The notes beneath the pieces are model-generated. The model searched no databases and was not told the DNA's origin. It was given only the letters and a program-made list of their open reading frames with translations. 64,000 nt of DNA from Bradyrhizobium sp. MOS002. GTDB taxonomy: Bacteria > Pseudomonadota > Alphaproteobacteria > Rhizobiales > Xanthobacteraceae. Below, one piece after another: positions 15,954-25,173 of the stretch; position 1 is the stretch's first letter; each line of letters starts with the position of its first letter. Made by a program: the position numbers and the translations under genes. The DNA lies in assembly GCF_003020115.1 (NCBI RefSeq), contig NZ_PYFX01000005.1:310001-374000 (forward strand), given 5' to 3'.

Positions 15954-16910
15954 ATGGATATCCGCGCACCCGAGCAGCAGTATAATCCGTACCGCGTCTA
16001 TACGCGCGAGGAGTGGTCGCGACTCCGCGACGACACGCCGATGACGCTGGAGCCGGGCGAGTTCGACCGGCTGCGCTCGCTGCACGACCGCCTCGACTTG
16101 CAGGAGGTTGAGGACATCTACCTGCCACTGTCGCGCCTGCTGTCGATCTATGTCGATGCGATGCAGCGGCTCTATTACGCGGAGCGCCAGTTTCTCAATA
16201 TCCGCGACCGCAAGATGCCCTACATCATCGGCGTCGCCGGTTCGGTCGCGGTTGGAAAATCCACCACGGCCCGCGTGCTTCAGGCGCTGCTGGCGCGCTG
16301 GTCGCCGCGTCCCAAGGTCGAGCTGATCACCACCGACGGATTTCTGTATCCCAACGCCGTGCTGGAACGGCAGGGCATCATGCAGAAGAAGGGATTTCCG
16401 GAGAGCTACGACCTGCCGCTGCTGCTCAGCTTCCTCTCCGACATCAAGGCCGGCCGCCGCCATGTGCGCGCGCCGGTCTATTCGCATTTGACTTACGACA
16501 TCGTGCCGAACCAGTGGGCCGAGATCGACCAGCCCGACATCCTGATCGTCGAGGGCGTCAACGTGCTGCAGACCGGCAAGCTGCCGCGTGACGGCAAGGC
16601 CGTGCCCGTGGTGTCCGACTTCTTCGATTTCTCGGTCTATATCGACGCCGACGAGGCCGCGCTGCGGCAGTGGTACATCAGGCGCTTCCTGTCGTTGCGC
16701 GACACCGCGTTCACCAATCCGAAATCCTACTTCAATCGCTATGCGCTGTTGTCGGACGAGGAGGCCACCGCCACCGCGATCGCGATCTGGGAACGCACCA
16801 ACCTCGCCAATCTCGAGGATAACATCCTGCCGACCCGCCCCCGCGCGACCCTGATCCTGAAGAAGGGCGCAGACCACACGGTGGCGAGCGTGGCGCTCAG
16901 GCGGCTGTAA
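15954..16910 (+). CDS. coaA: Type I pantothenate kinase
   Basis: The 318-residue protein has Walker A GVAGSVAVGKSTTAR near residue 93-107, the TTDGFLYPNAVL segment, and the C-terminal LPTRPRATLILKKG typical of bacterial CoaA. It phosphorylates pantothenate, the committed step of coenzyme A synthesis. I chose ATG 15954 because GGTGGAGAG lies just upstream; a GTG at 15939 would extend it by five residues. The order hisE-coaA is common in Rhizobiales, so it may be read from the his transcript. Confidence 0.96.
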   Translation: MDIRAPEQQYNPYRVYTREEWSRLRDDTPMTLEPGEFDRLRSLHDRLDLQEVEDIYLPLSRLLSIYVDAMQRLYYAERQFLNIRDRKMPYIIGVAGSVAVGKSTTARVLQALLARWSPRPKVELITTDGFLYPNAVLERQGIMQKKGFPESYDLPLLLSFLSDIKAGRRHVRAPVYSHLTYDIVPNQWAEIDQPDILIVEGVNVLQTGKLPRDGKAVPVVSDFFDFSVYIDADEAALRQWYIRRFLSLRDTAFTNPKSYFNRYALLSDEEATATAIAIWERTNLANLEDNILPTRPRATLILKKGADHTVASVALRRL

Positions 16911-17009
16911 TCGCGGCGGTCGACGGGCCTAGCCCGCGCGCGCAGAGTGTCTTTTGTTGCAGACCGACAAAGGGTATTCGGCTATGACCTTCGTAAACGC
17001 GAGGGCACC

Positions 17010-17297
17010 ATGGTTGATCGTCTCAGAAGCGCTGCCGAGCAGCTGGAAGCTCCGATCTGCCCGGACTGCCATATCGAGATGAAGTGGTTCCGTTCCGAGC
17101 TGCTGGCGGATGAGCCGACCCCGATCATCGCGCATCTTTTCGTATGCCCGCATTGCAAGCGCGCGGCCAAGGCAGACACCATGTTCACGGGAGGCCAGGC
17201 GGCGCGTGACAAGCTGTCCGCGCCGCGGTTTATGGCTTATGCCGCATACCGTTCGGGGCCGGCCGGATTCGGCACTCGGCTGACCGCCGGGTCGTGA
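17010..17297 (+). CDS. Small protein with two CxxC pairs (zinc-ribbon-like), unknown function
   Basis: The 95-residue product begins MVDRLRSAAEQLEAP, then has CPDCHIEMKWFRSEL and FVCPHCKR, two CxxC pairs about 28 residues apart that look like a zinc ribbon. I do not recognise a named family. A GAGGG sequence lies 6 bases upstream of ATG 17010; an in-frame GTG at 16947 would add 21 residues without clear support. The stop is 13 bp from the stop of the convergent permease gene. Confidence 0.6.
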   Translation: MVDRLRSAAEQLEAPICPDCHIEMKWFRSELLADEPTPIIAHLFVCPHCKRAAKADTMFTGGQAARDKLSAPRFMAYAAYRSGPAGFGTRLTAGS

Positions 17298-17310
17298 CTC
17301 GACATGACGA

Positions 17311-18369
17311 TCATTTCCGGACCTCCTGTCGCGCTTTCGAGCCGATGAAGATGTGCCACGCCGTGAGAAACATCGCGGCGACGAGTGGGCCTATGACGAA
17401 CCCGTTCGCTCCGAAAGCCGCAAGGCCGCCCAGGGTGGCGAGCAGCACGACATAGCTCGGCATTTGGATCGACTGGCCGACCAGAATCGGGCGGAGAAAA
17501 TTGTCCGCAAGACCGATCACGAAGGTCCCGAAAGCGAGCAGGATGATCCCTTTCGTGACTGAGCCTGCCACCAGCAAATAGAGTGCGACCGGAACCCAAA
17601 CCAGGGCGGAGCCGAGCACGGGCAGGAGCGAGAGCAACGCCATGAGGGCGCCCGCGAGCAGCGGCGCCGTCAAGCCGAGCAGCCAGAAAATCAGCCCGCC
17701 AAGCGCCCCCTGAATCAGGGCAACGAGAACGATCCCTTTGATCGTCCCGCGAACCGCCAGGGTGAACGCCTTCAGAATCTCGGTGGTGTGGCTCGGCCGC
17801 AGCGGAAGCGCGTCGCGAATCCGTGCGTTGAGCTCGTCACCATCGCGGAGCAGAAAGAACAGCAGGTACAACATCACGAGCAGGCTTGCGACGAACTCCA
17901 GCGTCAACTGACCGATGTTGATGGCGTGGCCCGCCAGCTGTTGGCCGGCAGGGACGACCAGACCCGAGAGACGTTCTTTCAGGGCCGAAAAATCAATGCT
18001 GGCCAAGCGATCCGACAGCGATGCAGCCCAAGCGGGCAACGCGGATTTCACCTGCTCCAGGGGATGAGCGAAACTGATCTCCCCACTCTGAGCGCGCTGA
18101 TACAGCTCCCCACCCTGGTCGATGAGCGAGGCGATCACGATCGCCACGGGGATGAGGACCATGACGATCACGGCGACGACGGTGAACGATGCGGCAAGGT
18201 TGCGCCGCCCCGGAAGCGTTTCCAGGGCGCGTCGATAGAGTGGCGCGAAGATGATCGCCAGAAGCGTGGCCCACAACAACGCGCCGGAGAACGGCCAAAG
18301 CACCCACCCGAACGCAAGGGTGATCGCGGCAAGCAGGATGAGGAATGAGCGGTCTTCCGAGGTTCTCAC
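17311..18369 (-). CDS. AI-2E family transporter (PerM/YdiK-like permease)
   Basis: The 352-residue membrane protein shows the AI-2E (UPF0118) pattern: two to three N-terminal helices (SFLILLAAITLAFGWVLWPFSG), a central soluble region (about residues 75-165), then five helices. The conserved segments PLLAGALMALLSLLPVLGSALVWVPVALYLL and LRPILVGQ are present. Members export small molecules or ions, but the substrate is usually unknown and the AI-2 link is weak outside E. coli TqsA. I chose GTG 18369 (VRTSEDRS); the frame stays open upstream but becomes unlike a protein there. Confidence 0.85.
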   Translation of the reverse strand: MRTSEDRSFLILLAAITLAFGWVLWPFSGALLWATLLAIIFAPLYRRALETLPGRRNLAASFTVVAVIVMVLIPVAIVIASLIDQGGELYQRAQSGEISFAHPLEQVKSALPAWAASLSDRLASIDFSALKERLSGLVVPAGQQLAGHAINIGQLTLEFVASLLVMLYLLFFLLRDGDELNARIRDALPLRPSHTTEILKAFTLAVRGTIKGIVLVALIQGALGGLIFWLLGLTAPLLAGALMALLSLLPVLGSALVWVPVALYLLVAGSVTKGIILLAFGTFVIGLADNFLRPILVGQSIQMPSYVVLLATLGGLAAFGANGFVIGPLVAAMFLTAWHIFIGSKARQEVRK

Positions 18370-18424
18370 GTGTTCGCCAGCCCTTCTGTTGCCAGAGTAT
18401 GATCCGGACCTGAAGTCCGGGCCG

Positions 18425-19054
18425 TCACTTGTCCGCTTTCGCGGTCCAGTCGGCGAGCTTGATGCGTCCTGCAAAGGTTGCGGGACCCGAGCTGCTGGCC
18501 TTGTAGACGAAAGCTTCGCCTTCCTGCACGTCCCCGGCGTCCTTGCCGAAGGCATCCGCGATGTTGGTCTTGTGGGTGACCAGGAAGGTGTTGGTGCCGG
18601 CCTTGGGCGGTGCATCGACGAGCTGCCGCACGGCCTGGCCTGCCTTTGCATTTGCACCGGTCGGATTTGCCATGCCCGACGCACTCGCGTTGCTGCTGTC
18701 CGTCAATGCATCGACTGGCTTCACCTCGCGGCCGGAGATCAGTCTGCCTGCCTCGATCGCGCGGTTCAGCCGGCTGGTGTAGATATCGCCGATCGGGATC
18801 GCGCGTTCCTTGATGGCCGTCCCGATCTGGCGCGCCATGTCGCGGCCCTTCTCACTGAGCTGACGCTGGGCGCTCATGTCGTCGAACTTGAAAGGGTAGA
18901 CATCCTTTTGGCTGTCGTCGGTGGCGGTGTGGCGAAACACCAGCACGTAGCCGCCTTGCTTCAGCGAGGCGATCAGGTGCGGGCTATCTGCCGCGGTGGC
19001 TTGAGTGGAACCCCAGAGAAGGATCACGAAGGCGAGGCGGCAAAGCATGTTCAT
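18425..19054 (-). CDS. Secreted histidine phosphatase superfamily protein
   Basis: The 209-residue protein has a signal peptide (MLCRLAFVILLWGSTQATAA) and a histidine-phosphatase fold. The nucleophile motif is VFRHTATD, that is RHT in place of the more common RHG. SEKGRDMARQIG, YTSRLNRAIEAG and the second catalytic His in VTHKTNI follow. It probably removes phosphate from a small molecule in the periplasm; the substrate is not evident. It is in the same orientation as the permease at 17311, 55 bp away. Confidence 0.82.
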   Translation of the reverse strand: MNMLCRLAFVILLWGSTQATAADSPHLIASLKQGGYVLVFRHTATDDSQKDVYPFKFDDMSAQRQLSEKGRDMARQIGTAIKERAIPIGDIYTSRLNRAIEAGRLISGREVKPVDALTDSSNASASGMANPTGANAKAGQAVRQLVDAPPKAGTNTFLVTHKTNIADAFGKDAGDVQEGEAFVYKASSSGPATFAGRIKLADWTAKADK

Positions 19055-19155
19055 GCGAAATCCTCTGCTTAAATGCCCCAGAGGATGGTGACGCGCGCCG
19101 CGGTCGATTTCAATTGTCGATTGCCGGCCGAGATCGGGTTCCTATGAAATCCGGG

Positions 19156-21381
19156 TCAAACCGCGAGCTGCCGCGCCGCCGCCAGTCCGGCCAGCGCCTC
19201 TTCCAGCTTCTCGCGATCGAGCGGCTTGATCAGAAACCCGTTCATGCCCGCTTCAAAGCAGGCGTAGCGATCTTCCACCAGCGTATTGGCGGTGAGCGCG
19301 AGGATCGGCGTGTGATGGCCGCCTTTGGCGGCCTCATGCGCACGGATTCGTTTTGTCGTCTCGATGCCGTCGAGCTGCGGCATCTGGATATCCATCAGCA
19401 CGAGATCATAGGGCGTGCCGGCCGATGTCGCGCCGAGCCAGGATTCCAGCGCGGCCTCGCCATGGACGGCGATGACGACGCGGTGGCCGAGTTTCGTCAG
19501 CAGCGAGCGCATCAACAGCGCGTTGATCTCGTTGTCCTCGGCGACGAGAATCGACAGGCCTTTCACCGGTACCGCGCCGGCGGATGGGATCGATGGCTCC
19601 GGCGCGAGATCGGGCGAGGCGACCTCAGGGGGCAGCGCGAGGCGTGCGGCGAGTGAGGCGGCGCGCAGCGGCTTCACCAGGAAGCCGGTGAAGGCCGGCG
19701 AGAGTTTCTCGTGGCGCGAGCCTGATGTCAGCAGCACGAGGCGTTGCGTCGCATGGCTGCGTGCGGCTTCGCCGAGGCGGTCGGCGAGGGCAGCGCCGAG
19801 TGCGCGATCGATCAGCACCGAATGCCATGAACGTTCCGGCAGCAGTGCTTCCGCCACCGCCGCGTCCGTCACCATGCAGGTCTGGCCGCCCCAGCGCTCC
19901 AGCCGCCGCGCGATCAGCGAGGCCTCGATGCCGTCGGCGATCAGCAGGATCGACTTGCCCGCGAGATCGGGACTCGGGAATGCCGTCTGTTCCGCGCCGG
20001 CGGGAGATGGCGCCAGCGGGACTGCGACCTCGAAGGTCGAACCCTTGCCCGGCTCGCTCGTGAGCGTGATGCGGCCGCCCATGCGCTTGACGATGCGCTC
20101 GCTGATCGCGAGGCCCAGCCCCGTGCCGCCATAGGTGCGGGCGACGCGTTCGTCGGCCTGCTCGAATTCGCGGAAGATGCGCTGTTGCGCGTCGGCTGCG
20201 ATGCCGATGCCGGTGTCGCGCACCAGAAAACTGATCTCGTTCGGCCAGATGCTGGGCTCGACGATCAGCGCAACGCCGCCGCTCGCGGTGAACTTGATGG
20301 CGTTGCCGGCGAGGTTGAGCAGCACCTGGCGCAGCCGCGCGGCATCGCCGACCACCTCGAGCGGCAGCCGCTCGTCGACATAGGCGGCGATCTCGAGCTT
20401 CTTTGCCTGCGCGCGAGGCGCGAGCAGTTCGGTGATGTCCTCGATCAGGGCCGAGAGCGCGAAGGGACGCTGCTCGAGATCGAGCTTGCCGGCTTCGATC
20501 TTGGAATAGTCGAGCAACTCCTCGATCAGCGCCATCAGCGCTTCGCCGGAGGTCTTCACGGCCTTGGCGTAGGTCGACTGCTCCGGCGTCAGCGTGGTGT
20601 CGAGCAGCAGCCCGCCCATGCCGATGATGCCGTTGAGCGGCGTGCGGATCTCGTGCGAGGCCATGGCCAGGAAGCGCGATTTGGCCCGGTTGGCGGCATC
20701 GGCCTGATCGCGGGCGTCGGACAGCGCACGCTCGGTCTCGGTGCGGTCGGTGACATCGCGTCCGACACTCTGCAATTCGGCAGGCTGGCCGGCGTCGAGG
20801 CGGACATAACCTTCGCGCCAGGCGATCCAACGCGCGCCGAGCGGGGATGCGATCTTCTGGTCGTGAATGCGCGTACCGTTGCTCTCGCGGGCGCTGTCGC
20901 CCTGCTCCAGCACCGCGAAATCAAAGCGCGTGCCGACCAGTGCGCCGCGCGCCTGTCCGGCGAGCGCGCAATAGGCGTCGTTGGCGAAGGTGATGCGGCC
21001 GCTTGTGTCGCGCAGCACGATCAGATCGCCCTGCTGTTCGAACAGGCTGCGCGCGCGCTCCTCGGCCTCCTTCAGCTCCCAATTGCGGTCGATCAGCGTT
21101 TCGTTGTGGGCCGCCAGCGCACGCATCCGCTTGTTGACGAAGCGCAGGCGCATGCTGAGCGTGGCGAGGCCGAGGCAGGCGAGCGCGAACAGGAAACTGA
21201 CGCCGATCGCAAACGCATTGGGATCGTAGCCGGACGTCTCGGATCGACTGCCGGAGACAAACCCGTAGGCGCCGCCGAAGGTCGCCGAGAAGATCATGAT
21301 GGAGCGGATCGCGAAGGCGATTCTGGGGTACTGTCGCCTGAAGCGGCGCATGCGCACCTTGATCCGGAACGTCCGATCCAT
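19156..21381 (-). CDS. Membrane hybrid sensor histidine kinase (PAS, HisKA, HATPase, two receiver domains)
   Basis: The 741-residue protein has two N-terminal membrane helices (about residues 25-80), a coiled linker, a PAS domain (about 110-220), HisKA with the phosphorylated His243 in MASHEIRTPLNG, and a HATPase with DTGIGI and GGTGLGLAI. A divergent receiver follows (about 475-600, with LIDRALG and FLVKPL). A canonical receiver (about 615-735, VAEDNEIN, LMDIQMP, LALTAN, IKPLD) ends the protein. No response regulator or HPt gene is adjacent, so the output is unknown. Start ATG 21381; a GTG at 21387 is possible. Confidence 0.9.
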   Translation of the reverse strand: MDRTFRIKVRMRRFRRQYPRIAFAIRSIMIFSATFGGAYGFVSGSRSETSGYDPNAFAIGVSFLFALACLGLATLSMRLRFVNKRMRALAAHNETLIDRNWELKEAEERARSLFEQQGDLIVLRDTSGRITFANDAYCALAGQARGALVGTRFDFAVLEQGDSARESNGTRIHDQKIASPLGARWIAWREGYVRLDAGQPAELQSVGRDVTDRTETERALSDARDQADAANRAKSRFLAMASHEIRTPLNGIIGMGGLLLDTTLTPEQSTYAKAVKTSGEALMALIEELLDYSKIEAGKLDLEQRPFALSALIEDITELLAPRAQAKKLEIAAYVDERLPLEVVGDAARLRQVLLNLAGNAIKFTASGGVALIVEPSIWPNEISFLVRDTGIGIAADAQQRIFREFEQADERVARTYGGTGLGLAISERIVKRMGGRITLTSEPGKGSTFEVAVPLAPSPAGAEQTAFPSPDLAGKSILLIADGIEASLIARRLERWGGQTCMVTDAAVAEALLPERSWHSVLIDRALGAALADRLGEAARSHATQRLVLLTSGSRHEKLSPAFTGFLVKPLRAASLAARLALPPEVASPDLAPEPSIPSAGAVPVKGLSILVAEDNEINALLMRSLLTKLGHRVVIAVHGEAALESWLGATSAGTPYDLVLMDIQMPQLDGIETTKRIRAHEAAKGGHHTPILALTANTLVEDRYACFEAGMNGFLIKPLDREKLEEALAGLAAARQLAV

Positions 21382-21506
21382 CGCCACCGACCCGACTCTT
21401 TTCTTAAAACGCTGTGCTCGCTGTAAACGACGATGTGCCGTCGACCTTGCGAACAGTTTGAAGCGCTGCGACCGCCTCCTAACAGGGTTGACGGGACGTT
21501 AACGAC

Positions 21507-21974
21507 TCAGAGCGAGGCGGCCTGGAGATGACGGTGGCCGCCGCGGGCGCCGACGATCAGCGCCGCCGCCTCGCGCTGCGAGAAGGTCTTCGAGCGCACA
21601 TAGACGCGGTAATCCGCCGGCCCCTCGGTGGAGAGATAGATCACCTGACCGCCGTCGACGGGCTGCGCAGCAATCGAGATCAGGCGAGTCGAAGGGGTGG
21701 CCTGGCAGGATTCCGATTCCGAACCGAGGCCGTCGTCGACGACGGCGAAGTCGGCGGCGTCCGCATCCTCGGTGATCTGGACCCGCACCGTGGCGCGCGC
21801 GGGATCATCGGTGAAGGCGACATGCACGCCGGCGGTCCAGAACAGCGACGTCAGCTCGACCGAGGTGTCGCCGAGGGCGATGCAGGGATGCGAGACCGAT
21901 CCGATCTCACTGCGGGCAAACACCGCGGCCGCCAACACGGGAATAACCGAGGCCAGGATCTTGAAACGCAACAT
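21507..21974 (-). CDS. Secreted conserved hypothetical protein
   Basis: I do not recognise the family. The 155-residue protein has a signal peptide (FKILASVIPVLAAAVFA) followed by a small, acidic, probably periplasmic domain with two cysteines (HPCIALG and SESCQATP) that may form a disulphide. The C-terminus YVRSKTFSQREAAALIVGARGGHRHL is basic. It lies between comM and the hybrid kinase in the same orientation, 126 bp upstream of the kinase. It could be a sensor accessory protein, but nothing in the sequence proves this. Confidence 0.6.
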   Translation of the reverse strand: MLRFKILASVIPVLAAAVFARSEIGSVSHPCIALGDTSVELTSLFWTAGVHVAFTDDPARATVRVQITEDADAADFAVVDDGLGSESESCQATPSTRLISIAAQPVDGGQVIYLSTEGPADYRVYVRSKTFSQREAAALIVGARGGHRHLQAASL

Positions 21975-22072
21975 GACACGCTACTCGCCGGGCCCTGTAC
22001 GGGAACTGATGGGCCTTATGGTTTGCAGAGCGTAAAGGAAACTCGTTACCGCCGGGTTGATGCGCGGGATGA

Positions 22073-23611
22073 TCACGCCAGCTGGCGCACATCCTCCGCG
22101 AGTGCGCGGTAGGACAGCGCCTCGGCCAGATGCAGCCGGCCGATCCTGTCGGCGCCGTCGAGATCGGCGAGCGTGCGCGCCACCCGCAGCACGCGGTGAT
22201 AGCCGCGCGCCGACAGCCGCATGGTCTCGGCGGCATCGCGCAGCAGCTTCTGGCCTTGCGCATCGGGCTTCGCGATCTCCTCCAGCACCGAGGCGGGTGC
22301 TTCCGCATTGGTGCGAACCTTCGGCAGGCCGGCAGCCGCGTAGCGCGCGAGCTGGATGTCGCGCGCGGCGGCCACGCGCGCCGCAACCTCGGCCGAGCCC
22401 TCTGCCGGCGGCGGCAGGATCAGATCGGCCGCGGTCACTGCGGGAACCTCGATGCGCAAATCGATGCGGTCCATCAGCGGTCCCGAGATGCGGGCCTGAT
22501 ATTCGCCGGTGCAGCGATCGATGCGGCCGCGCTTGCAGGCATAGCCAGGCTCGAACGCGTTGCCGCAGCGGCAGGGATTCATCGCCGCGACCAGCATGAA
22601 GCGTGCGGGATAGGTGACGCGGTGATTGGCGCGGGACACCGAGACCTCGCCGTTCTCCAGCGGCTGGCGCAGCGAATCCAGCACGCGCGGATCGAATTCC
22701 GGGAGCTCGTCGAGGAACAGCACGCCCTGATGCGCGAGAGAGATCTCGCCGGGCCGTGCGCGCATGCCGCCGCCGGTGAGCGCGGCCATGCTGGCGGAAT
22801 GATGCGGGGAGCGAAACGGCCGCCGCGCCGTCAGCGCGCCGCCCTCGATCTCGCCGGCGACGGAGGCGATCATCGAGACCTCGAGCAACTCGCCCGGTGA
22901 CAGCGGTGGCAGGATCGAGGGCAGGCGTGCCGCCAGCATCGATTTGCCCGCGCCCGGCGCGCCGATCATGAGCAGGTGATGGCCGCCGGCGGCCGCGATC
23001 TCCAGCGCCCGCTTGGCGCTCTCCTGGCCCTTGATGTCGCGCAGGTCGAGCGGCGAGCTTGCTGCTTCATGCACCTTCGGCACGGGCCGCGACAGCACCT
23101 GCGTTCCCTTGAAATGGTTGGCGATTTGGATGAGCGAACTTGCGGCGATGATCTGGATGTCCGGGCTCGCCCATGCCGCTTCCGAGCCGCAAGCCGCCGG
23201 ACAGATCAGCCCCTCCTCGCGGACATTGGCGCCGATCGCGGCGGGCAGAACACCGGCCACCGGCGCGATCGATCCGTCGAGGCCAAGCTCGCCCAGAACG
23301 GTGAAGCCGGTCAGCGCATCCGGGGGAATCGCGCCGATCGCCCCCATCAGCCCGAGCGCGATCGGCAGGTCGTAATGGCTGCCCTCCTTGGGCAGATCGG
23401 CGGGCGCGAGATTGACGGTGATCCGCCGCGCCGGCAGCGCCAGCCCCGAGGCGATCAGCGCCGAGCGGACCCGCTCGCGCGCCTCCGACACCGCCTTGTC
23501 CGGGAGACCTACGATCGCGAAGGCCGGCAGACCGGGCGCGACCTGCACCTGCACGTCGACCGCGCGGGCCTCGATCCCCTCAAAGGCGACGGTAGAAACC
23601 CGCTGAACCAT
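22073..23611 (-). CDS. comM: YifB/ComM family Mg-chelatase-like AAA+ ATPase
   Basis: The 512-residue protein has an N-terminal Lon-protease-like (ChlI) domain, beginning MVQRVSTVAFEGIEARAV, and an AAA+ Mg-chelatase domain with Walker A GAPGAGKSM. Walker B is LFLDELPEF, and a Cys cluster (CRCGNAFEPGYACKRGRIDRC) follows. In naturally competent bacteria ComM is a branch-migration helicase that promotes integration of incoming DNA. The gene is kept in many species not known to be competent. I chose ATG 23611, which gives the standard start; the upstream extension lacks support. Confidence 0.93.
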   Translation of the reverse strand: MVQRVSTVAFEGIEARAVDVQVQVAPGLPAFAIVGLPDKAVSEARERVRSALIASGLALPARRITVNLAPADLPKEGSHYDLPIALGLMGAIGAIPPDALTGFTVLGELGLDGSIAPVAGVLPAAIGANVREEGLICPAACGSEAAWASPDIQIIAASSLIQIANHFKGTQVLSRPVPKVHEAASSPLDLRDIKGQESAKRALEIAAAGGHHLLMIGAPGAGKSMLAARLPSILPPLSPGELLEVSMIASVAGEIEGGALTARRPFRSPHHSASMAALTGGGMRARPGEISLAHQGVLFLDELPEFDPRVLDSLRQPLENGEVSVSRANHRVTYPARFMLVAAMNPCRCGNAFEPGYACKRGRIDRCTGEYQARISGPLMDRIDLRIEVPAVTAADLILPPPAEGSAEVAARVAAARDIQLARYAAAGLPKVRTNAEAPASVLEEIAKPDAQGQKLLRDAAETMRLSARGYHRVLRVARTLADLDGADRIGRLHLAEALSYRALAEDVRQLA

Positions 23612-23839
23612 GCCCGAACCAGCCTGCCCCTCTTGCACAATTAGGGGTAGCAGAGCGGGCCAGCCCTGGCAAGAACAATACGGGAACATGTTGAGAGGGC
23701 CTGCAAGGCCCTAACCGATTGTAAACACGACGAAGACACTACGCCTCGAATGCCAGCTGCTCCGCTCAGCACATCCCAACGAATGTCCGCTACTCCTAGG
23801 GTGCGGGATGGGCCGTGGTCTAACGGGTGAACAATTCAA

Positions 23840-24085
23840 ATGCTTGCAAATCGCCGGAGAAGCGAACGACGGATGTGCACGCGGCTCGCCAAGATTCATT
23901 TTGGCGCGGGTTCGCTGCCGCGGGACTGCACGATCACGGATATTTCCGATGGCGGCGTGAAAGTGGTGGCGGAATTTCTGGAAGTGCCGCCGCAATTCAC
24001 CATCATCTTCGCGCCCGACTATTCCCGCCAGTGCCGCCTGCGCTGGCGCATCGGCTGCGAGTTCGGCGCTGAATTCACCGACTGA
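23840..24085 (+). CDS. Single-domain PilZ protein (predicted c-di-GMP binder)
   Basis: The 81-residue product begins MLANRRRSERR and continues into a short beta barrel with DISDGGVKV. The RRxxR-like basic motif and the D-x-S-x-x-G motif are the two c-di-GMP contacts of PilZ domains, so binding is plausible. It has no partner domain and would act as an adaptor. It lies 79 bp before tadD on the same strand, next to the Tad pilus genes. Control of pilus output by c-di-GMP is an inference. Confidence 0.78.
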   Translation: MLANRRRSERRMCTRLAKIHFGAGSLPRDCTITDISDGGVKVVAEFLEVPPQFTIIFAPDYSRQCRLRWRIGCEFGAEFTD

Positions 24086-24164
24086 GCTACCGGAAGCCAC
24101 CGCCTTAACGGGACTTTAGCGTTAATCGGTAAGCATCTCTGATCAGTCGCCGAGTGATCAGAGT

Positions 24165-24950
24165 ATGTCCAAGCGTTTGTCCGTCGCCTCTCTTCCGGCG
24201 AGATATCTGTTTTCCGCGCTTCTGATCCTGGCCCTCGGCGGCTGTCAGACCACCGGAATCGAGGACATCACCGGCGCGCTCGGCGGAAAGTCGGAAACGG
24301 CTGGCAAGTCCGATACCAAGCCCGACGTGAGGCCGGACATGGACGCGCTGCGCGAGCGCTATCGCGCCAAGCCTGGCGATCCCAACATCGCGCTCGAATA
24401 CGGCAAGGCGTTGCGCCAGACCGGCCAGCGCGCGCAGGCGCTCGCGGTGCTTGAGCAGGCCGTGCTCGCCCATTCCAACAACAAGGCGCTGCTCGCCGGC
24501 TATGGCCGCGCGCTCGCCGACAGCGGCAGTTTCCAGCAGGCGTTCGACGTCCTCGGCCGCGCGCATTCGCCCGAGGATCCCGACTGGCATATCCTGTCGG
24601 CGCAGGGCGCCGCGCTCGATCAACTCGGCCGCAACGAGGAGGCGCAGCAATACTACGCCGCCGCGCTGAAGATCGTGCCGGACGAGCCGTCGGTGCTGTC
24701 CAATCTCGGACTGTCCTACATGCTGCAGAACAACCTGCCGCGGGCGGAGGAAACGATGCGCCGGGCGCACGCGCGCAATCCCGCCGATCTCCGCGTGCGC
24801 GCCAATCTCGCGCTCGTGCTGGGACTGGAAGGAAAGCAGGCCGAGGCCGAAACCATCGTGAAGGCCGACCTGCCGCCGGATCAGGCGGCGGCAAAGGTCA
24901 CGGCGCTGCGGCAGTTGCTGGTGAAGAAGCAGCAGCGGGCGGAGAAGTAA
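24165..24950 (+). CDS. tadD: Tad pilus assembly lipoprotein TadD (TPR protein)
   Basis: The 261-residue protein has a lipoprotein signal with lipobox LGGC (Cys27) and then about four to five tetratricopeptide repeats (for example NIALEYGKALRQTGQRAQALAVLEQA and PSVLSNLGLSYMLQNNLPRAEETMRRA). TadD supports assembly of the outer-membrane secretin in the Tad/Flp pilus machine. It converges with cpaE across a 145-bp repeat. The usual motor and platform genes cpaF, tadB and tadC are not between them. Confidence 0.85.
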   Translation: MSKRLSVASLPARYLFSALLILALGGCQTTGIEDITGALGGKSETAGKSDTKPDVRPDMDALRERYRAKPGDPNIALEYGKALRQTGQRAQALAVLEQAVLAHSNNKALLAGYGRALADSGSFQQAFDVLGRAHSPEDPDWHILSAQGAALDQLGRNEEAQQYYAAALKIVPDEPSVLSNLGLSYMLQNNLPRAEETMRRAHARNPADLRVRANLALVLGLEGKQAEAETIVKADLPPDQAAAKVTALRQLLVKKQQRAEK

Positions 24951-25006
24951 CCGGCTCGTTCCTTAGCTCGATAGATTGAGCCTCGCCGAACGCACCGAGG
25001 AGGTGC

Positions 25007-25151
25007 GTTCCCTCCCCCCTTGTGGGGGAGGGCTAGGGAGAGGGGTAGCCCAGGAAAACGTGCTAATTGGTGACGATGCATCGAGTGGGTGCGCGAGGGA
25101 AAGAGTCCCCGTGTGGCACCCCCCTCCCTGCCCCACAAGGGGGGAGGGAAC
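25007..25151. repeat. MITE-like palindromic repeat (copy A3) with perfect 21-bp terminal inverted repeats
   Basis: Positions 25007-25027 (starting GTTCCCTCCCCCC) are the exact reverse complement of 25131-25151 (ending GGGGGGAGGGAAC). A hairpin CCCTCCCCC/GGGGGAGGG lies at the left end. The interior of about 100 bp has no coding content. It lies between the convergent stops of tadD and cpaE. It is loosely related to the other CTCTCCC-type repeats and may be a separate subfamily. Confidence 0.85.
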
Positions 25152-25173
25152 GGAGAGAGTTCAGCTCTCGTCC

